Assembly: GCF_024802625.1 (NCBI RefSeq)
Contig: NZ_CP103371.1
Location: 2,666,001-2,730,000 of the forward strand
DNA from: Massilia sp. H6
GTDB lineage: Bacteria; Pseudomonadota; Gammaproteobacteria; Burkholderiales; Burkholderiaceae_D
Reading direction: 5' to 3'
DNA: 64,000 bases
Part shown: one piece after another, positions 7,488-16,247 of the stretch
Position numbering within the stretch: the first letter of the stretch is position 1
Layout of the letters: each line of letters starts with the position of its first letter
Notes under the pieces: model-generated
Told to the model about the DNA's origin: nothing
What the model saw: the letters and a program-made list of their open reading frames with translations, nothing else
Database searches by the model: none
Position numbers and translations under genes: made by a program

Positions 7488-9938
7488 TTACTGCGAAGCG
7501 AGCTTCTTCCAGGTATCGATCACCGAGTCCGGGTTGAGCGACATCGACTCGATGCCTTCTGCCACCAGCCATTGCGCGAAGTCGGGATGGTCCGACGGCC
7601 CCTGGCCGCAGATACCGATGTACTTGCCCTTGGCACGGCACGCCTTGATCGCCAGCGACAGCATCGCCTTGACCGCAGGATCGCGCTCGTCGAAGTCCTT
7701 GGCCAGCAGCTCCATGCCGGAATCGCGGTCCAGGCCCAGGGTGAGCTGGGTCAGGTCGTTCGAGCCGATCGAGAAGCCGTCGAAATATTCCAGGAACTGC
7801 TCGGCCAGGATGGCATTGGACGGCACTTCGCACATCATGATGACGCGCAGGCCGTTTTCACCGCGCTTGAGGCCGTACTTGGCGAGCAGCTCGATGACCT
7901 TTTCGGCCTGGCCCAGCGTGCGCACGAACGGGATCATCAGCTCGACGTTGGTCAGGCCCATGTCGTTGCGGACCCGCTTCATTGCCGTGCATTCCATTTC
8001 GAATGCTTCGGCGAAGTCGTCGGCCAGGTAGCGCGCCGCGCCGCGGAAGCCCAGCATCGGGTTTTCTTCGTCCGGCTCGTAGCGCGAACCGCCGATCAGC
8101 TTCTTGTACTCGTTCGACTTGAAGTCGGACAGGCGCACGATCACCGGCTTGGGCCAGAACGCCGCGCCGATGGTGGCCACGCCCTCGGCCAGCTTGTCGA
8201 CATAGAAGGCGCGTGGCGATGCATGGCCGCGCGCCACCGATTCGACCGCCTTTTTCAGGTCGGCATCGATGTTCGGATACTCGAGGATGGCCTTCGGGTG
8301 CACGCCGATGTTGTTGTTGATGATGAATTCGAGGCGCGCCAGGCCGACGCCGTTGTTGGGCACCGACTGGAAGTCGAAGGCCAGCTGCGGGTTGCCGACG
8401 TTGAGCATGATCTTGGTCTTGATCGGCGGCAGTTCGCCGCGCGCGACTTCGGTGACCTCGGTTTCGAGCAGGCCGTCGTAGATGCGGCCTTCGTCGCCTT
8501 CGGCGCACGAGACCGTGACGAAGGTGCCGTCCTTGAGCACTTCGGTGGCGTCGCCGCAGCCGACGACCGCCGGCACGCCGAGTTCACGCGCGATGATCGC
8601 CGCATGGCAGGTACGCCCGCCCCGGTTGGTGACGATGGCGGCGGCGCGCTTCATGACCGGCTCCCAGTTCGGATCGGTCATGTCGGCCACCAGCACGTCG
8701 CCCGGCTGCACGCGTTCCATGTCGGCCGGGTCGGTGATCACGCGCACCGGACCGGCGCCGATCTTCTGGCCGATGGCCCGGCCCGAGGTCAACACGGTGC
8801 CGGAACCCTTGAGGCTGAAGCGCTGCTGCGCGTCGGTGGTCTTCTGCTGCGACTTGACGGTTTCCGGACGCGCCTGCAGGATGTAGAGTTTGCCGTCGCG
8901 GCCATCCTTGCCCCACTCGATATCCATCGCGCGGCCGTAGTGGTTTTCGATGATGACGGCGTATTTCGCCAGCTCGACCACTTCGGAGTCGAGCAGCGAA
9001 TAGCGGTTGCGCATTTCGATCGGCACGTCGACGGTCTTGACCGAACGGCCGGCCTTGGCTTCGGCGGTGAACTCCATCTTGATCAGCTTCGAGCCGATGT
9101 TGCGGCGGATCACCGCCGACTTGCCCTGCGCAAGCATCGGCTTGTGCACGTAGAACTCGTCCGGGTTGACCGCGCCCTGCACCACGGTCTCGCCCAGGCC
9201 GTAGCTCGAGGTCACGAACACCACGTCCTTGAAGCCCGACTCGGTGTCGATGGTGAACATCACGCCCGAGGCGCCGGTGTCGGAACGCACCATGCGCTGC
9301 ACGCCGGCCGACAACGCCACTTCGGCGTGGGTGAAGCCCTTGTGGACGCGGTAGGAGATCGCGCGGTCGTTGTAGAGCGACGCGAAGACGTGCTTCATCG
9401 CCTCGAGCACGTTGTCGATGCCGACCACGTTCAGGAACGATTCCTGTTGGCCCGCGAACGACGCATCAGGCAAGTCTTCGGCGGTGGCCGACGAGCGCAC
9501 GGCGAACGACATTTCGGTTTCCGAATCGGCCACCAGGCGCTCGTAGTAGTCGCGGATTTCCTGTTCCAGGCGCGGCTGGAACGGGGTGGCGACGATCCAC
9601 TGGCGGATTTCGGCGCCAGCAGCGGCCAGGGCGCGCACGTCGTCGGTATCGAGGCCGACCAGGCGGGCGGCGATGCGTTCGCCGAGCGAACTGGCGCCAG
9701 CGTCGATGCGGTGGTCAAGAAAATCGCGGAAGGCGTCGGCCGTGGTGGCAAAACCGCCAGGCACGCGCACGCCGGCGCCGGCCAGCTGGCTGATCATCTC
9801 GCCGAGCGATGCGTTCTTGCCGCCGACCGATTCGACATCGGTCATGCGCAGGTTCTCGAACGATGCGACATAGGTGCGCGAGGCGCTGTTCGATCCTTGG
9901 TCCGGCTCCTTCATTGCTGCTACAGACAGGTTGGTCAT
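7488..9938 (-). CDS. ppsA: Phosphoenolpyruvate synthase
   Basis: An 816-residue enzyme converting pyruvate and ATP to PEP, AMP and phosphate, the first step of gluconeogenesis from lactate or pyruvate. The N-terminal ATP-grasp domain holds [12 protein letters not shown] (about 38-50) and [20 protein letters not shown]. The phosphohistidine swivel domain has [21 protein letters not shown]. The C-terminal PEP-binding domain has the [17 protein letters not shown] segment and the catalytic cysteine region [12 protein letters not shown]. Length is normal. The gene is divergent from ppsR, whose product switches it off by phosphorylation, and a hairpin terminator follows it. Confidence 0.97.
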   Translation of the reverse strand: MTNLSVAAMKEPDQGSNSASRTYVASFENLRMTDVESVGGKNASLGEMISQLAGAGVRVPGGFATTADAFRDFLDHRIDAGASSLGERIAARLVGLDTDDVRALAAAGAEIRQWIVATPFQPRLEQEIRDYYERLVADSETEMSFAVRSSATAEDLPDASFAGQQESFLNVVGIDNVLEAMKHVFASLYNDRAISYRVHKGFTHAEVALSAGVQRMVRSDTGASGVMFTIDTESGFKDVVFVTSSYGLGETVVQGAVNPDEFYVHKPMLAQGKSAVIRRNIGSKLIKMEFTAEAKAGRSVKTVDVPIEMRNRYSLLDSEVVELAKYAVIIENHYGRAMDIEWGKDGRDGKLYILQARPETVKSQQKTTDAQQRFSLKGSGTVLTSGRAIGQKIGAGPVRVITDPADMERVQPGDVLVADMTDPNWEPVMKRAAAIVTNRGGRTCHAAIIARELGVPAVVGCGDATEVLKDGTFVTVSCAEGDEGRIYDGLLETEVTEVARGELPPIKTKIMLNVGNPQLAFDFQSVPNNGVGLARLEFIINNNIGVHPKAILEYPNIDADLKKAVESVARGHASPRAFYVDKLAEGVATIGAAFWPKPVIVRLSDFKSNEYKKLIGGSRYEPDEENPMLGFRGAARYLADDFAEAFEMECTAMKRVRNDMGLTNVELMIPFVRTLGQAEKVIELLAKYGLKRGENGLRVIMMCEVPSNAILAEQFLEYFDGFSIGSNDLTQLTLGLDRDSGMELLAKDFDERDPAVKAMLSLAIKACRAKGKYIGICGQGPSDHPDFAQWLVAEGIESMSLNPDSVIDTWKKLASQ

Positions 9939-10131
9939 GGTGAAACACCCTTACTTGATGATAGAAACCTTTAGTCGAAGTTCATGCAGCGCCGGGGACG
10001 GGGTGTTCTTGTTATTCTGGCCGTCGTGCAGCACAATGCAGCTCCTGTTGCCCGACATTTTACCCTGTGACAGGTGGATGCACACCGCACAATGCTGCAA
10101 CTTTGTCACCGAAGCTTAGCAATAAGACACC

Positions 10132-10992
10132 ATGACCGCTGAAACCAGCCCCGCCGCCTCTCCTGCCAGCCCACCCACCGCGCGTACCGTGTTCTTCGTC
10201 TCGGACGGCACCGGCATCACTGCCGAGACCTTCGGCCATGCAGTGCTGAGCCAGTTCGAGATGCGCTTTCGCCAGATCCGCCTGCCCTTCATCGATTCGA
10301 TCGACAAGGCGCACGAGGCGGCGCGCCGCATCAACGACAGCTTCGCGCGCGACGGCCAACGCCCGATCGTGTTCTCGACCCTGGTCAAGCATGACCTGTC
10401 GAGCGTGATTCGGGCGGCCAAAGGCATGCACATGGACCTGTTCCAGACCTTTGTCTCGCCGCTGGAGCAGGAGCTGGGCGTGAAGTCGACGCACACGATC
10501 GGGCGCATCCATAATGCAGTCGATACCGAGGAATACAAGAACCGTATCGAAGCGATCAACTTTTCGCTGGCCCATGACGATGGCCAGTCGCACAAGAACC
10601 TGGCCGAGGCGGACGTGATCCTGGTCGGCGTGTCGCGCTCCGGCAAGACGCCGACCAGCCTGTACCTGGCGATGCAGTACGGCCTGAAAGCCGCCAACTA
10701 TCCCTTGATCCCGGACGACTTCGAGCGCGGCAAGCTGCCCTCGGGACTGCCGCCCTACAAGGCCAAGCTGTTCGGCCTGACGATCACGCCGGAGCGCCTG
10801 TCACAGATCCGCAACGAACGGCGCGCCGGCAGCAAGTATGCGTCGATCGAAAACTGCCGCTACGAGGTCAACGAGGCCGAAGCCATGATGCGGCGCGAAG
10901 GCGTGCGCTGGCTGTCATCGACCACCAAGTCGATCGAGGAAATCGCCACCACCATCCTGCAAGAGATCAAGCCGGATCGCCGCGAATACTGA
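10132..10992 (+). CDS. ppsR: PEP synthase regulatory kinase/pyrophosphorylase
   Basis: A 286-residue DUF299 protein. It uses ADP to phosphorylate a threonine next to the catalytic histidine of PEP synthase, and uses phosphate to reverse this. The start of the fold is [25 protein letters not shown]. The P-loop is [11 protein letters not shown] (residues 166-176), and the C-terminal part has [30 protein letters not shown], a family hallmark. The N-terminal 17 residues are rich in Ala, Pro and Ser and probably disordered. It is divergent from ppsA across 193 nt, which holds both promoters though I see no clear hexamers. Confidence 0.96.
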   Translation: MTAETSPAASPASPPTARTVFFVSDGTGITAETFGHAVLSQFEMRFRQIRLPFIDSIDKAHEAARRINDSFARDGQRPIVFSTLVKHDLSSVIRAAKGMHMDLFQTFVSPLEQELGVKSTHTIGRIHNAVDTEEYKNRIEAINFSLAHDDGQSHKNLAEADVILVGVSRSGKTPTSLYLAMQYGLKAANYPLIPDDFERGKLPSGLPPYKAKLFGLTITPERLSQIRNERRAGSKYASIENCRYEVNEAEAMMRREGVRWLSSTTKSIEEIATTILQEIKPDRREY

Positions 10993-11050
10993 ACCTCCTG
11001 CTTGTGTCGCCTTTTTTCGACAACCCGGTCGCTTCCTCCACGATTCTGGC

Positions 11051-11113
11051 AACTACGTAGTTTCCCGGTAGATACTCTCGGCCTGCTAGCTGTAGAATTG
11101 ATGACTATTCTAC
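11051..11113 (+). promoter_or_regulatory. Two dyads upstream of the H-NOX gene
   Basis: The 133-nt gap between ppsR and the H-NOX gene contains a perfect 12-bp palindrome AACTACGTAGTT (11051-11062). It also contains an inverted repeat GTAGAAT-8 nt-ATTCTAC (11092-11113), 12 nt before the ATG. Both share the GTAG core. They could be operators for one dimeric regulator, or the second could be an RNA hairpin just before the GGGGG ribosome-binding site. I do not recognise the sequence as a known NsrR, NorR or NnrR site. Confidence 0.45.
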
Positions 11114-11125
11114 GTCGGGGGCAAC

Positions 11126-11665
11126 ATGAAGGGCATCGTATTCAACCTGCTGGAAGAAGCCGTGAGCATCGACTTTGGCGAAGCTACCTGGGACCGGCTG
11201 CTCGACGATGCCGGCCTGGATGGCGCCTATACCTCGCTCGGCAGCTATGACGATGCCGAGGTGGTGCGCCTGGTAGGGGTGGCGTCGACCGCACTGCAGA
11301 TTGCGCCGCAGGATGTACTGCGCTGGTTCGGACGGCGCGCGATGCCGCTGCTGTACCAGCGCTATCCTTCCTTCTTCGCCAGCCACACGAGCACGCGCAG
11401 CTTCCTGCTGACCCTCAACAGCCTGATTCACCCGGAAGTACGCAAGCTGTATCCGGGCGCTACGCCGCCGGTGTTCGATTTCGATACCAGCAACGGCGAG
11501 ACACTGGTGATCGGCTACAGCTCGGCGCGCCGCCTGTGCGCGCTGGCCGAGGGCTTCATGAACGGCGCCGCCGAGCATTACCGCGAACCGATGCAGATCA
11601 GCCACCCCGAGTGCATGCACGACGGCGCCGGCAAGTGCGTGTTCCACGTCAGCTTCAAGCCGTGA
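11126..11665 (+). CDS. H-NOX heme nitric-oxide sensor
   Basis: A stand-alone 179-residue H-NOX (heme NO/O2-binding) domain protein. The proximal heme ligand is His102 (LNSLIHPEVRKLY), Pro115 follows, and the heme-propionate motif YxSxR is Y131-S133-R135. Positions used for O2 hydrogen bonding in the Thermoanaerobacter protein (9, 74, 140) are Leu, Pro and Leu here, so it should bind NO and exclude O2. Cys138, His160, Cys163 and Cys171 keep the spacing of the zinc site described in Shewanella H-NOX, which has been linked to redox sensing. The next gene starts inside its stop codon (GTGA), so the GGDEF-EAL protein is its likely partner. Confidence 0.95.
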   Translation: MKGIVFNLLEEAVSIDFGEATWDRLLDDAGLDGAYTSLGSYDDAEVVRLVGVASTALQIAPQDVLRWFGRRAMPLLYQRYPSFFASHTSTRSFLLTLNSLIHPEVRKLYPGATPPVFDFDTSNGETLVIGYSSARRLCALAEGFMNGAAEHYREPMQISHPECMHDGAGKCVFHVSFKP

Positions 11666-13701
11666 ATCCTCTCGTAGTCCCTGCCCTTGCCGCGGTCACG
11701 CCAGAGCAGGAGATCGCGCGCCTGCAGCGACGCTTGACACGCGAAACCGCGGCGCGCCGCGAGGCCGAGTCGATCGCCGAGCGCGGCCTGCGCGATTTGT
11801 TCCAGCGCCAGCAGGAAATCGCGCTGCTTGAAAGCATCGCCGTTGCCGCCAACGAAGCGGCCAGCGTCGAAGACGCCATGCGGCGCGCGCTCGAAGCGGT
11901 TTGCCGCTACACCGAGTGGCCGCTGGGCCACCTGCTGCTGGTGCGCAGCGAGGATGCCGGCGATCCGCTCGATTCGACCGGCATCTGGCACGACGCCACC
12001 CCGGGCCAGTTCGCGCCGCTGCGCGCACTGAGCGAAGGGATCGCCTTCACCAAGACTGTCGGCCTCCCGGGCCGGGTGCTGCATACCTGCGCCCCGGCCT
12101 GGGTCAACGTGGGCGCGCCGGAAGCAACGGAGTTCCCGCGTGTGCCGCTGCTGGCGCAGTGGGGATTGTCGGCACTGTTCGCGTTTCCGGTCATGATCGG
12201 TGACGAGGTCGTCGCGATCCTGGAGTTTTTCAGCCGCGAACTGCAGACCCCGGACGACTCGATGCTACGCCTGATGGCGCAAGTAGGAACCCAGCTGGGG
12301 CGCGTCATCGAACGGCGCCGCGCACAGGAACGCCTGCTGCACGACGCATTGCACGACCCGTTGACTGCGCTGGGCAACCGCAAATTGTTCCTCGACCGGC
12401 TCGAGCATTTTCTGGTGCGCTCGCAGCGTATCCCGTCGTACCAGTTTGCGGTGCTGTTCGTCGACCTGGATCGCTTCAAAGCCATCAACGATGGACTCGG
12501 GCACCAGGCTGGCGACCAGGTCATCGTGGCGACCGCCCAGCGCCTGACAGCCTGCCTGCGCCAGAACGACCTGGTCGCGCGCGACTACGCTGGCGAAGAC
12601 AGCCATGTGGTATCACGCCTGGGCGGCGACGAGTTCACCATCCTGCTCGACAACATGAATGGCGCAGCCACCCCGATCCGCGTAGCCGAACGCCTGCTGC
12701 AGGCATTGGCCGCGCCGCTGCAGATCGGGCAGCAGCAGGTGTATGTTACCGCCAGCATCGGCATAGCCCTGAGCAGCAGCGGCTACAGCGACGTGCAGGT
12801 GATGCTGCGCGATGCCGACATCGCGATGTACCACGCCAAGCAGAACGGGCGCGCACGCTGGATGATGTTCGACCAGACCATGCAGGAAGGTGCGCTGCGC
12901 CGACTCACGCTTGAAGCCGAGCTGCGCCTGGCCTTGGCCGCGGGCCAGCTGTTCTTGCAATACCAGCCGATCGTGTCGCCGCAAGACGGCATGATCTGCG
13001 GCTTCGAAGCGCTGCTGCGCTGGCGCCATCCGGTGCTGGGCATGATCTCGCCCGTGGAATTCATCCCGGTGGCCGAAGAGGCCGGCCTGATCGGCGACAT
13101 CGGCGGCTGGGTCCTGGACGAGGCTTGCCGCGCGCTGGGCGCCTGGCAGCAGGCTAGTAGTGGGTCGGGCAGGAGCCCGCTGAGCATGAGCGTCAACGTG
13201 TCGGCGGTACAGCTTAACGACGGCAAGCTGGTGGACGTGGTGACGCGCGTGCTGGACGAGACCGGCATTCCGGCCGCGTGCCTGAAGCTGGAACTGACCG
13301 AGAGCGCCGTCATGGCCGATCCCGAGCATGCGCTGGCGATCTTCAAGCAGCTCAAGGCGCTCGGCGTACGTTTGAGCCTGGACGATTTCGGCACCGGCTA
13401 CTCGTCGCTGAGCCACCTGCGGCGCCTGCCGATCGACACCCTGAAGATCGACCGCTCCTTTGTCAGCGCGATGGACACCCACGGCGACAAACGCCAGATC
13501 GCCGAGGTAGTGATCATGCTGGCGCGTTCGATGGGACTGGACGTGGTCGCCGAAGGCGTCGAAACCAGCGCCGAGCTCGACATCCTGCGCGCCATGGGCA
13601 GCGACTATGTCCAGGGCTTTTTCTATTTCCGCCCACTGGACAAGGAAGCCGTCGTCACCGCGCTGGCCCAACAAGCTGCCCGCCCAGCCACGCCCCCATG
13701 A
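11662..13701 (+). CDS. GAF-GGDEF-EAL protein, H-NOX partner (c-di-GMP turnover)
   Basis: Starting at the GTG inside the H-NOX stop codon, the protein has 679 residues. The order is an N-terminal coiled coil (about 14-55), a GAF-like sensor domain (about 56-215), a GGDEF diguanylate cyclase domain with intact GGDEF at 321-325, and an EAL phosphodiesterase domain. The EAL domain keeps its motifs: GFEALLRW, NVSAVQLN, LELTES, DDFGTGYSS, LKIDRSF, AEGVET, QGF. Both catalytic sites look usable. In Shewanella and Legionella, H-NOX partners of this type change c-di-GMP level when NO binds. Odd feature: 12 extra residues separate the I-site RQND (300-303) from GGDEF. No separate promoter is seen. Confidence 0.95.
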   Translation: MNPLVVPALAAVTPEQEIARLQRRLTRETAARREAESIAERGLRDLFQRQQEIALLESIAVAANEAASVEDAMRRALEAVCRYTEWPLGHLLLVRSEDAGDPLDSTGIWHDATPGQFAPLRALSEGIAFTKTVGLPGRVLHTCAPAWVNVGAPEATEFPRVPLLAQWGLSALFAFPVMIGDEVVAILEFFSRELQTPDDSMLRLMAQVGTQLGRVIERRRAQERLLHDALHDPLTALGNRKLFLDRLEHFLVRSQRIPSYQFAVLFVDLDRFKAINDGLGHQAGDQVIVATAQRLTACLRQNDLVARDYAGEDSHVVSRLGGDEFTILLDNMNGAATPIRVAERLLQALAAPLQIGQQQVYVTASIGIALSSSGYSDVQVMLRDADIAMYHAKQNGRARWMMFDQTMQEGALRRLTLEAELRLALAAGQLFLQYQPIVSPQDGMICGFEALLRWRHPVLGMISPVEFIPVAEEAGLIGDIGGWVLDEACRALGAWQQASSGSGRSPLSMSVNVSAVQLNDGKLVDVVTRVLDETGIPAACLKLELTESAVMADPEHALAIFKQLKALGVRLSLDDFGTGYSSLSHLRRLPIDTLKIDRSFVSAMDTHGDKRQIAEVVIMLARSMGLDVVAEGVETSAELDILRAMGSDYVQGFFYFRPLDKEAVVTALAQQAARPATPP

Positions 13702-13803
13702 GGGGCCCATGAGGGTCAGAGTCGAATTGTCGAGAAAGATTGCGGCAGCTCTACAGAATACGTGATCGAGCAGGCTTGATCGCGGCAGCAGAAATTGCAC
13801 AAC

Positions 13804-13868
13804 AATTAGGGTCAGAGTCGAATTACAGGAAACGTTAGAAAGTTTCCCGATAATTCAACTCTGACCCT
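13804..13868. repeat. Palindromic element 2
   Basis: Outer arms AGGGTCAGAGTCGAATTA (13808-13825) and TAATTCAACTCTGACCCT (13851-13868) pair with a single mismatch. An inner inverted repeat GGAAAC...GTTTCC lies within the loop. Confidence 0.85.
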
Positions 13869-13981
13869 ACGTCATTCGCGTTTCGAACAGGGATTTTTCG
13901 AGCAGCGCAGCAGCTTGGTTTCTCCATCGATTTCGATGTACACAAGAATGCGCCTCGATCGCAGCAACGCCAGCAAACAAT

Positions 13982-14051
13982 AATTAGGGTCAGAGTCGAA
14001 TTACCTGGAAAGTTTCAGGAGTTGCCAAACAATTCGACTCTGACCCCAATT
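13982..14051. repeat. Palindromic element 3
   Basis: Arms AATTAGGGTCAGAGTCGAATT and AATTCGACTCTGACCCCAATT form a 21-position stem with one mismatch. The loop is about 28 nt and contains CCTGGAAAGTTTCAGG, itself an inverted repeat. Confidence 0.85.
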
Positions 14052-14077
14052 GATTTTCGAGGCAAGATAATCTGAGC

Positions 14078-14143
14078 AATTAGGGTCGGAGTCGAATAGC
14101 AGGAAATTTTAGAAAGTTTCCTGGAAATGCAACTCTGACCCCG
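14078..14143. repeat. Palindromic element 4, decayed
   Basis: Arms TAGGGTCGGAGTCGAAT and TGCAACTCTGACCCC are related to the other elements but with several mismatches. The inner AGGAAA...TTTCCT pair is kept. It ends only 4 nt from the stop codon of the REC-EAL gene. Confidence 0.8.
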
Positions 14144-14146
14144 GGG

Positions 14147-15343
14147 TTAGAAGAAGTGGCGCCAGTCTTCGAGCCAGCCGGGGAAGGCGGCGGCTTCCAT
14201 GGGGTTGGCGATGTGGTAGCCCTGGGCATAGGTGCAGCCGAGGTTTTGCAGGAAATCCCAGTCCTGGCGGGTTTCGACGCCGACCGCGACCGACCTGCGG
14301 TCGAGGCTGTGCGCCAGGCTGAGGCAGGTGCGCAGCACGGTGCCCAGCGGGCGGCGCTTGGAGGCGCCGTCGACGAAGCTGCGGTCGATCTTCAGTTCGG
14401 TGAACGGAATGCGCGCCAACAGTTGCAGGTTCGAGCGCCCGGTTCCATAGTCGTCGATGGCCAGGCCGAAGCCCATCATGCGCAGGCGCACCAGGCGTTC
14501 GATGAAATGCGGGTCGGTATTGAGCACCGACGATTCAGGCATTTCGAAGGTCAAAAGTTCGGGTTCGATGCGGTGGCGGCCGATGCAGGCAGTGATCTGG
14601 CGCACGAACGATGGATTGGCCAGCGTCTCGGGGGCAAGGTTGATCGATATCGAAATCGGCGTGTCCTGATCCTGGAATCCGCGGCACTGCTCCGCCGCCA
14701 TCTCGATCATGCTCCAGTCGAGGAAATCGACCCGGTTGTTCTGCACCAGCGCGTCGATGAACGAGCCGGGGCCGAGCACGCCGTGCTCGGGATGGCGCCA
14801 GCGCGCGAACGCTTCCAGGCCCTTTACCTGCCCCGTGGCCAGTTCGATCTTCGGCTGGAAGAAAGGCTCGAACTGGCGCTGTTGCAGGCCGATGCCGATC
14901 TCCTGGAAGCTAAAGCGCGGTCCGGCCGGCCGTTCTGCCGCCCGCACCAGCGGGGTGTAATTCTCGAGCAGCGGCTTGAGCTTGGCGGCGGTCACCGGCT
15001 TGGCGACCGATCCGAGCAGGTCGACACCATAGGCCTGGGCCAGCGTCTCGACCGAGAACAGCAGGCTCGAAGGCTGGGCACCGGTAACGATCACGCGTAC
15101 TCCACCGCCCATCGCACCGACGTTGCGGATCAGTTCCAGGCCATCCATGCCGGGCAGCGCCAGGTCGACGATCGCGATGTTAACCTGCGGCGCCAGGCTC
15201 GCGTCCAGGCGCTGCAGCGCAAGCTGCCCGTCCGGTACGTCGGTCACGCGGCTGGCGCCGAGCTGGCCGAGCAGCTCCACCAGCGTCCTGCGCTGGGCTG
15301 GATCGGCTTCCGCCACCAGGAAATGCAAATGCGCGATGTCCAT
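14147..15343 (-). CDS. REC-EAL response regulator, putative c-di-GMP phosphodiesterase
   Basis: A 398-residue protein. The receiver domain (1-125) has acidic residues E12 and D14, phospho-acceptor D60 (IAIVDLALPGMDG) and a lysine in SVAKPVT. The EAL domain (about 145-395) starts GLEAFARW (EAF in place of EAL). It retains NLAPETLA, FEMPES, DDYGTGRSN, LKIDRSF, GVET and QGYHIANP, so the metal and catalytic acidic residues appear present and hydrolysis of c-di-GMP is plausible. No histidine kinase is nearby. It follows trmH on the same strand after 108 nt and converges on the H-NOX partner gene, with repeats between. Confidence 0.92.
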   Translation of the reverse strand: MDIAHLHFLVAEADPAQRRTLVELLGQLGASRVTDVPDGQLALQRLDASLAPQVNIAIVDLALPGMDGLELIRNVGAMGGGVRVIVTGAQPSSLLFSVETLAQAYGVDLLGSVAKPVTAAKLKPLLENYTPLVRAAERPAGPRFSFQEIGIGLQQRQFEPFFQPKIELATGQVKGLEAFARWRHPEHGVLGPGSFIDALVQNNRVDFLDWSMIEMAAEQCRGFQDQDTPISISINLAPETLANPSFVRQITACIGRHRIEPELLTFEMPESSVLNTDPHFIERLVRLRMMGFGLAIDDYGTGRSNLQLLARIPFTELKIDRSFVDGASKRRPLGTVLRTCLSLAHSLDRRSVAVGVETRQDWDFLQNLGCTYAQGYHIANPMEAAAFPGWLEDWRHFF

Positions 15344-15451
15344 CTCTACTCCACTGTGCTGCTCAAGGTTACTGCCACGGTGCTGCGCGACTTGCCATGC
15401 TGCCAGAGTAACCCGAAGGCCGAGCCGGCGTCTATGTCCATGTAGGCCTGA

Positions 15452-16237
15452 CTAAGCCTGCATCTGGCGCAGCTGCTCGAAAAAACACACCGCGGCGCAA
15501 GCCGCGACATTCAGGGACTCGACCTTGCCCGCGTGCGGCACCGCCACCCGATGCGTGGCGAGGTTCAGCAACTCGTCCGACACACCCTGCCCTTCGTGCC
15601 CAAGGACCCATGCGACCGGATGGCGCAGGTCGAGCGCATACAGGCGTTCGCTCGCATAGCCGCTGGTGGCCAGCACCGGGACCGAGGCGTCGCGCACCAG
15701 CTGTGCCAGCGCGACGTTCTCGAAGATATCGAGCACGAAATGGGCACCCATCGCCGCGCGCAGCACCTTGGGCGACCAGCAAAATGCGGTGCCGGGGCTG
15801 CAGTACACCTGCCGGATACCGCTCGCCGCCGCGCTGCGCAGGATCGAACCGACATTGCCGGGATCTTGCACACCATCGAGCAGCACCGCCGATCCGGTCA
15901 GTGCTGGCGCGGTCGACGGCACCGGCGACTCGATCACGAACAGGATGTGCACGCCGTTCTCGACCTGGCTGATGGCACCGAACAGCGCCTCTGGCAGCGC
16001 GGTGACATGCGCATCGAGCATGTCGACCTGCCGAATGATGGCGGCAACTTCCGGATTGGCCAGCGCGGCCTCAGACACCACGCAGTGTTCGGGCGCGCCG
16101 CGCAGTTCGAGCCAGCTCTGGCACAGGTGTACGCCGTCGAGCAGACTGCGGCCAGCCTTGCGCCGCGCTTGCGAACTGGTGCCCAGCGCCTTGAGCTCTT
16201 TGTAGAACGCGTTGTCGCGTGATGTGATGCTTTTCAT
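15452..16237 (-). CDS. TrmH/SpoU family RNA 2'-O-methyltransferase
   Basis: A 261-residue SPOUT methyltransferase. The N-terminal part (about 1-95, NAFYKELKALGTSSQARRKAGRSLLDG) is the SpoU substrate-binding domain. The knotted catalytic domain carries motif 1 LLDGVQDPGNVGSILRSA, motif 2 WVLGHEGQGVS and motif 3 VAVPHAGKVESLNVAACAAV. It methylates a ribose in rRNA or tRNA using S-adenosylmethionine; which nucleotide is not decidable from sequence. It is the last gene of the long lipid A/translation run, 10 nt after rnhB. Confidence 0.92.
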   Translation of the reverse strand: MKSITSRDNAFYKELKALGTSSQARRKAGRSLLDGVHLCQSWLELRGAPEHCVVSEAALANPEVAAIIRQVDMLDAHVTALPEALFGAISQVENGVHILFVIESPVPSTAPALTGSAVLLDGVQDPGNVGSILRSAAASGIRQVYCSPGTAFCWSPKVLRAAMGAHFVLDIFENVALAQLVRDASVPVLATSGYASERLYALDLRHPVAWVLGHEGQGVSDELLNLATHRVAVPHAGKVESLNVAACAAVCFFEQLRQMQA

Positions 16238-16247
16238 CGGTTAGCGC

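Larger units (their letters stand above)
13712..14143. repeat. Cluster of REP-like palindromic repeats between convergent genes
   Basis: The 445-nt space between two convergent c-di-GMP genes holds one half element (13712-13729) and three full inverted-repeat elements. All are built from AGGGTCAGAGTCGAATT and its complement. The stretches between them show no ORF. Repeats of this kind resemble REP/BIME elements mobilised by Y1 (RAYT) transposases in many proteobacteria; no such transposase is in the window. As transcripts they would fold into strong hairpins from either direction, so they may also stop transcription of the two flanking genes. Confidence 0.85.

Noticed and set aside
7572..9974. 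An 800-codon plus-strand frame opposite ppsA
   Set aside because: Its composition (His, Arg, Asp, Val) is that of an antisense shadow and it matches no family; ppsA explains the region.
11098..11109. FNR/NnrR-like half box TTGAT-N4-AT in the H-NOX leader
   Set aside because: Only one half matches (TTGAT); the other half reads ATTCT instead of ATCAA, and it lies within a better inverted repeat.
13712..14143. Possible CRISPR array in the repeat cluster
   Set aside because: The units are palindromic elements of about 65 nt, not direct repeats with equal spacers, and no cas genes are present.
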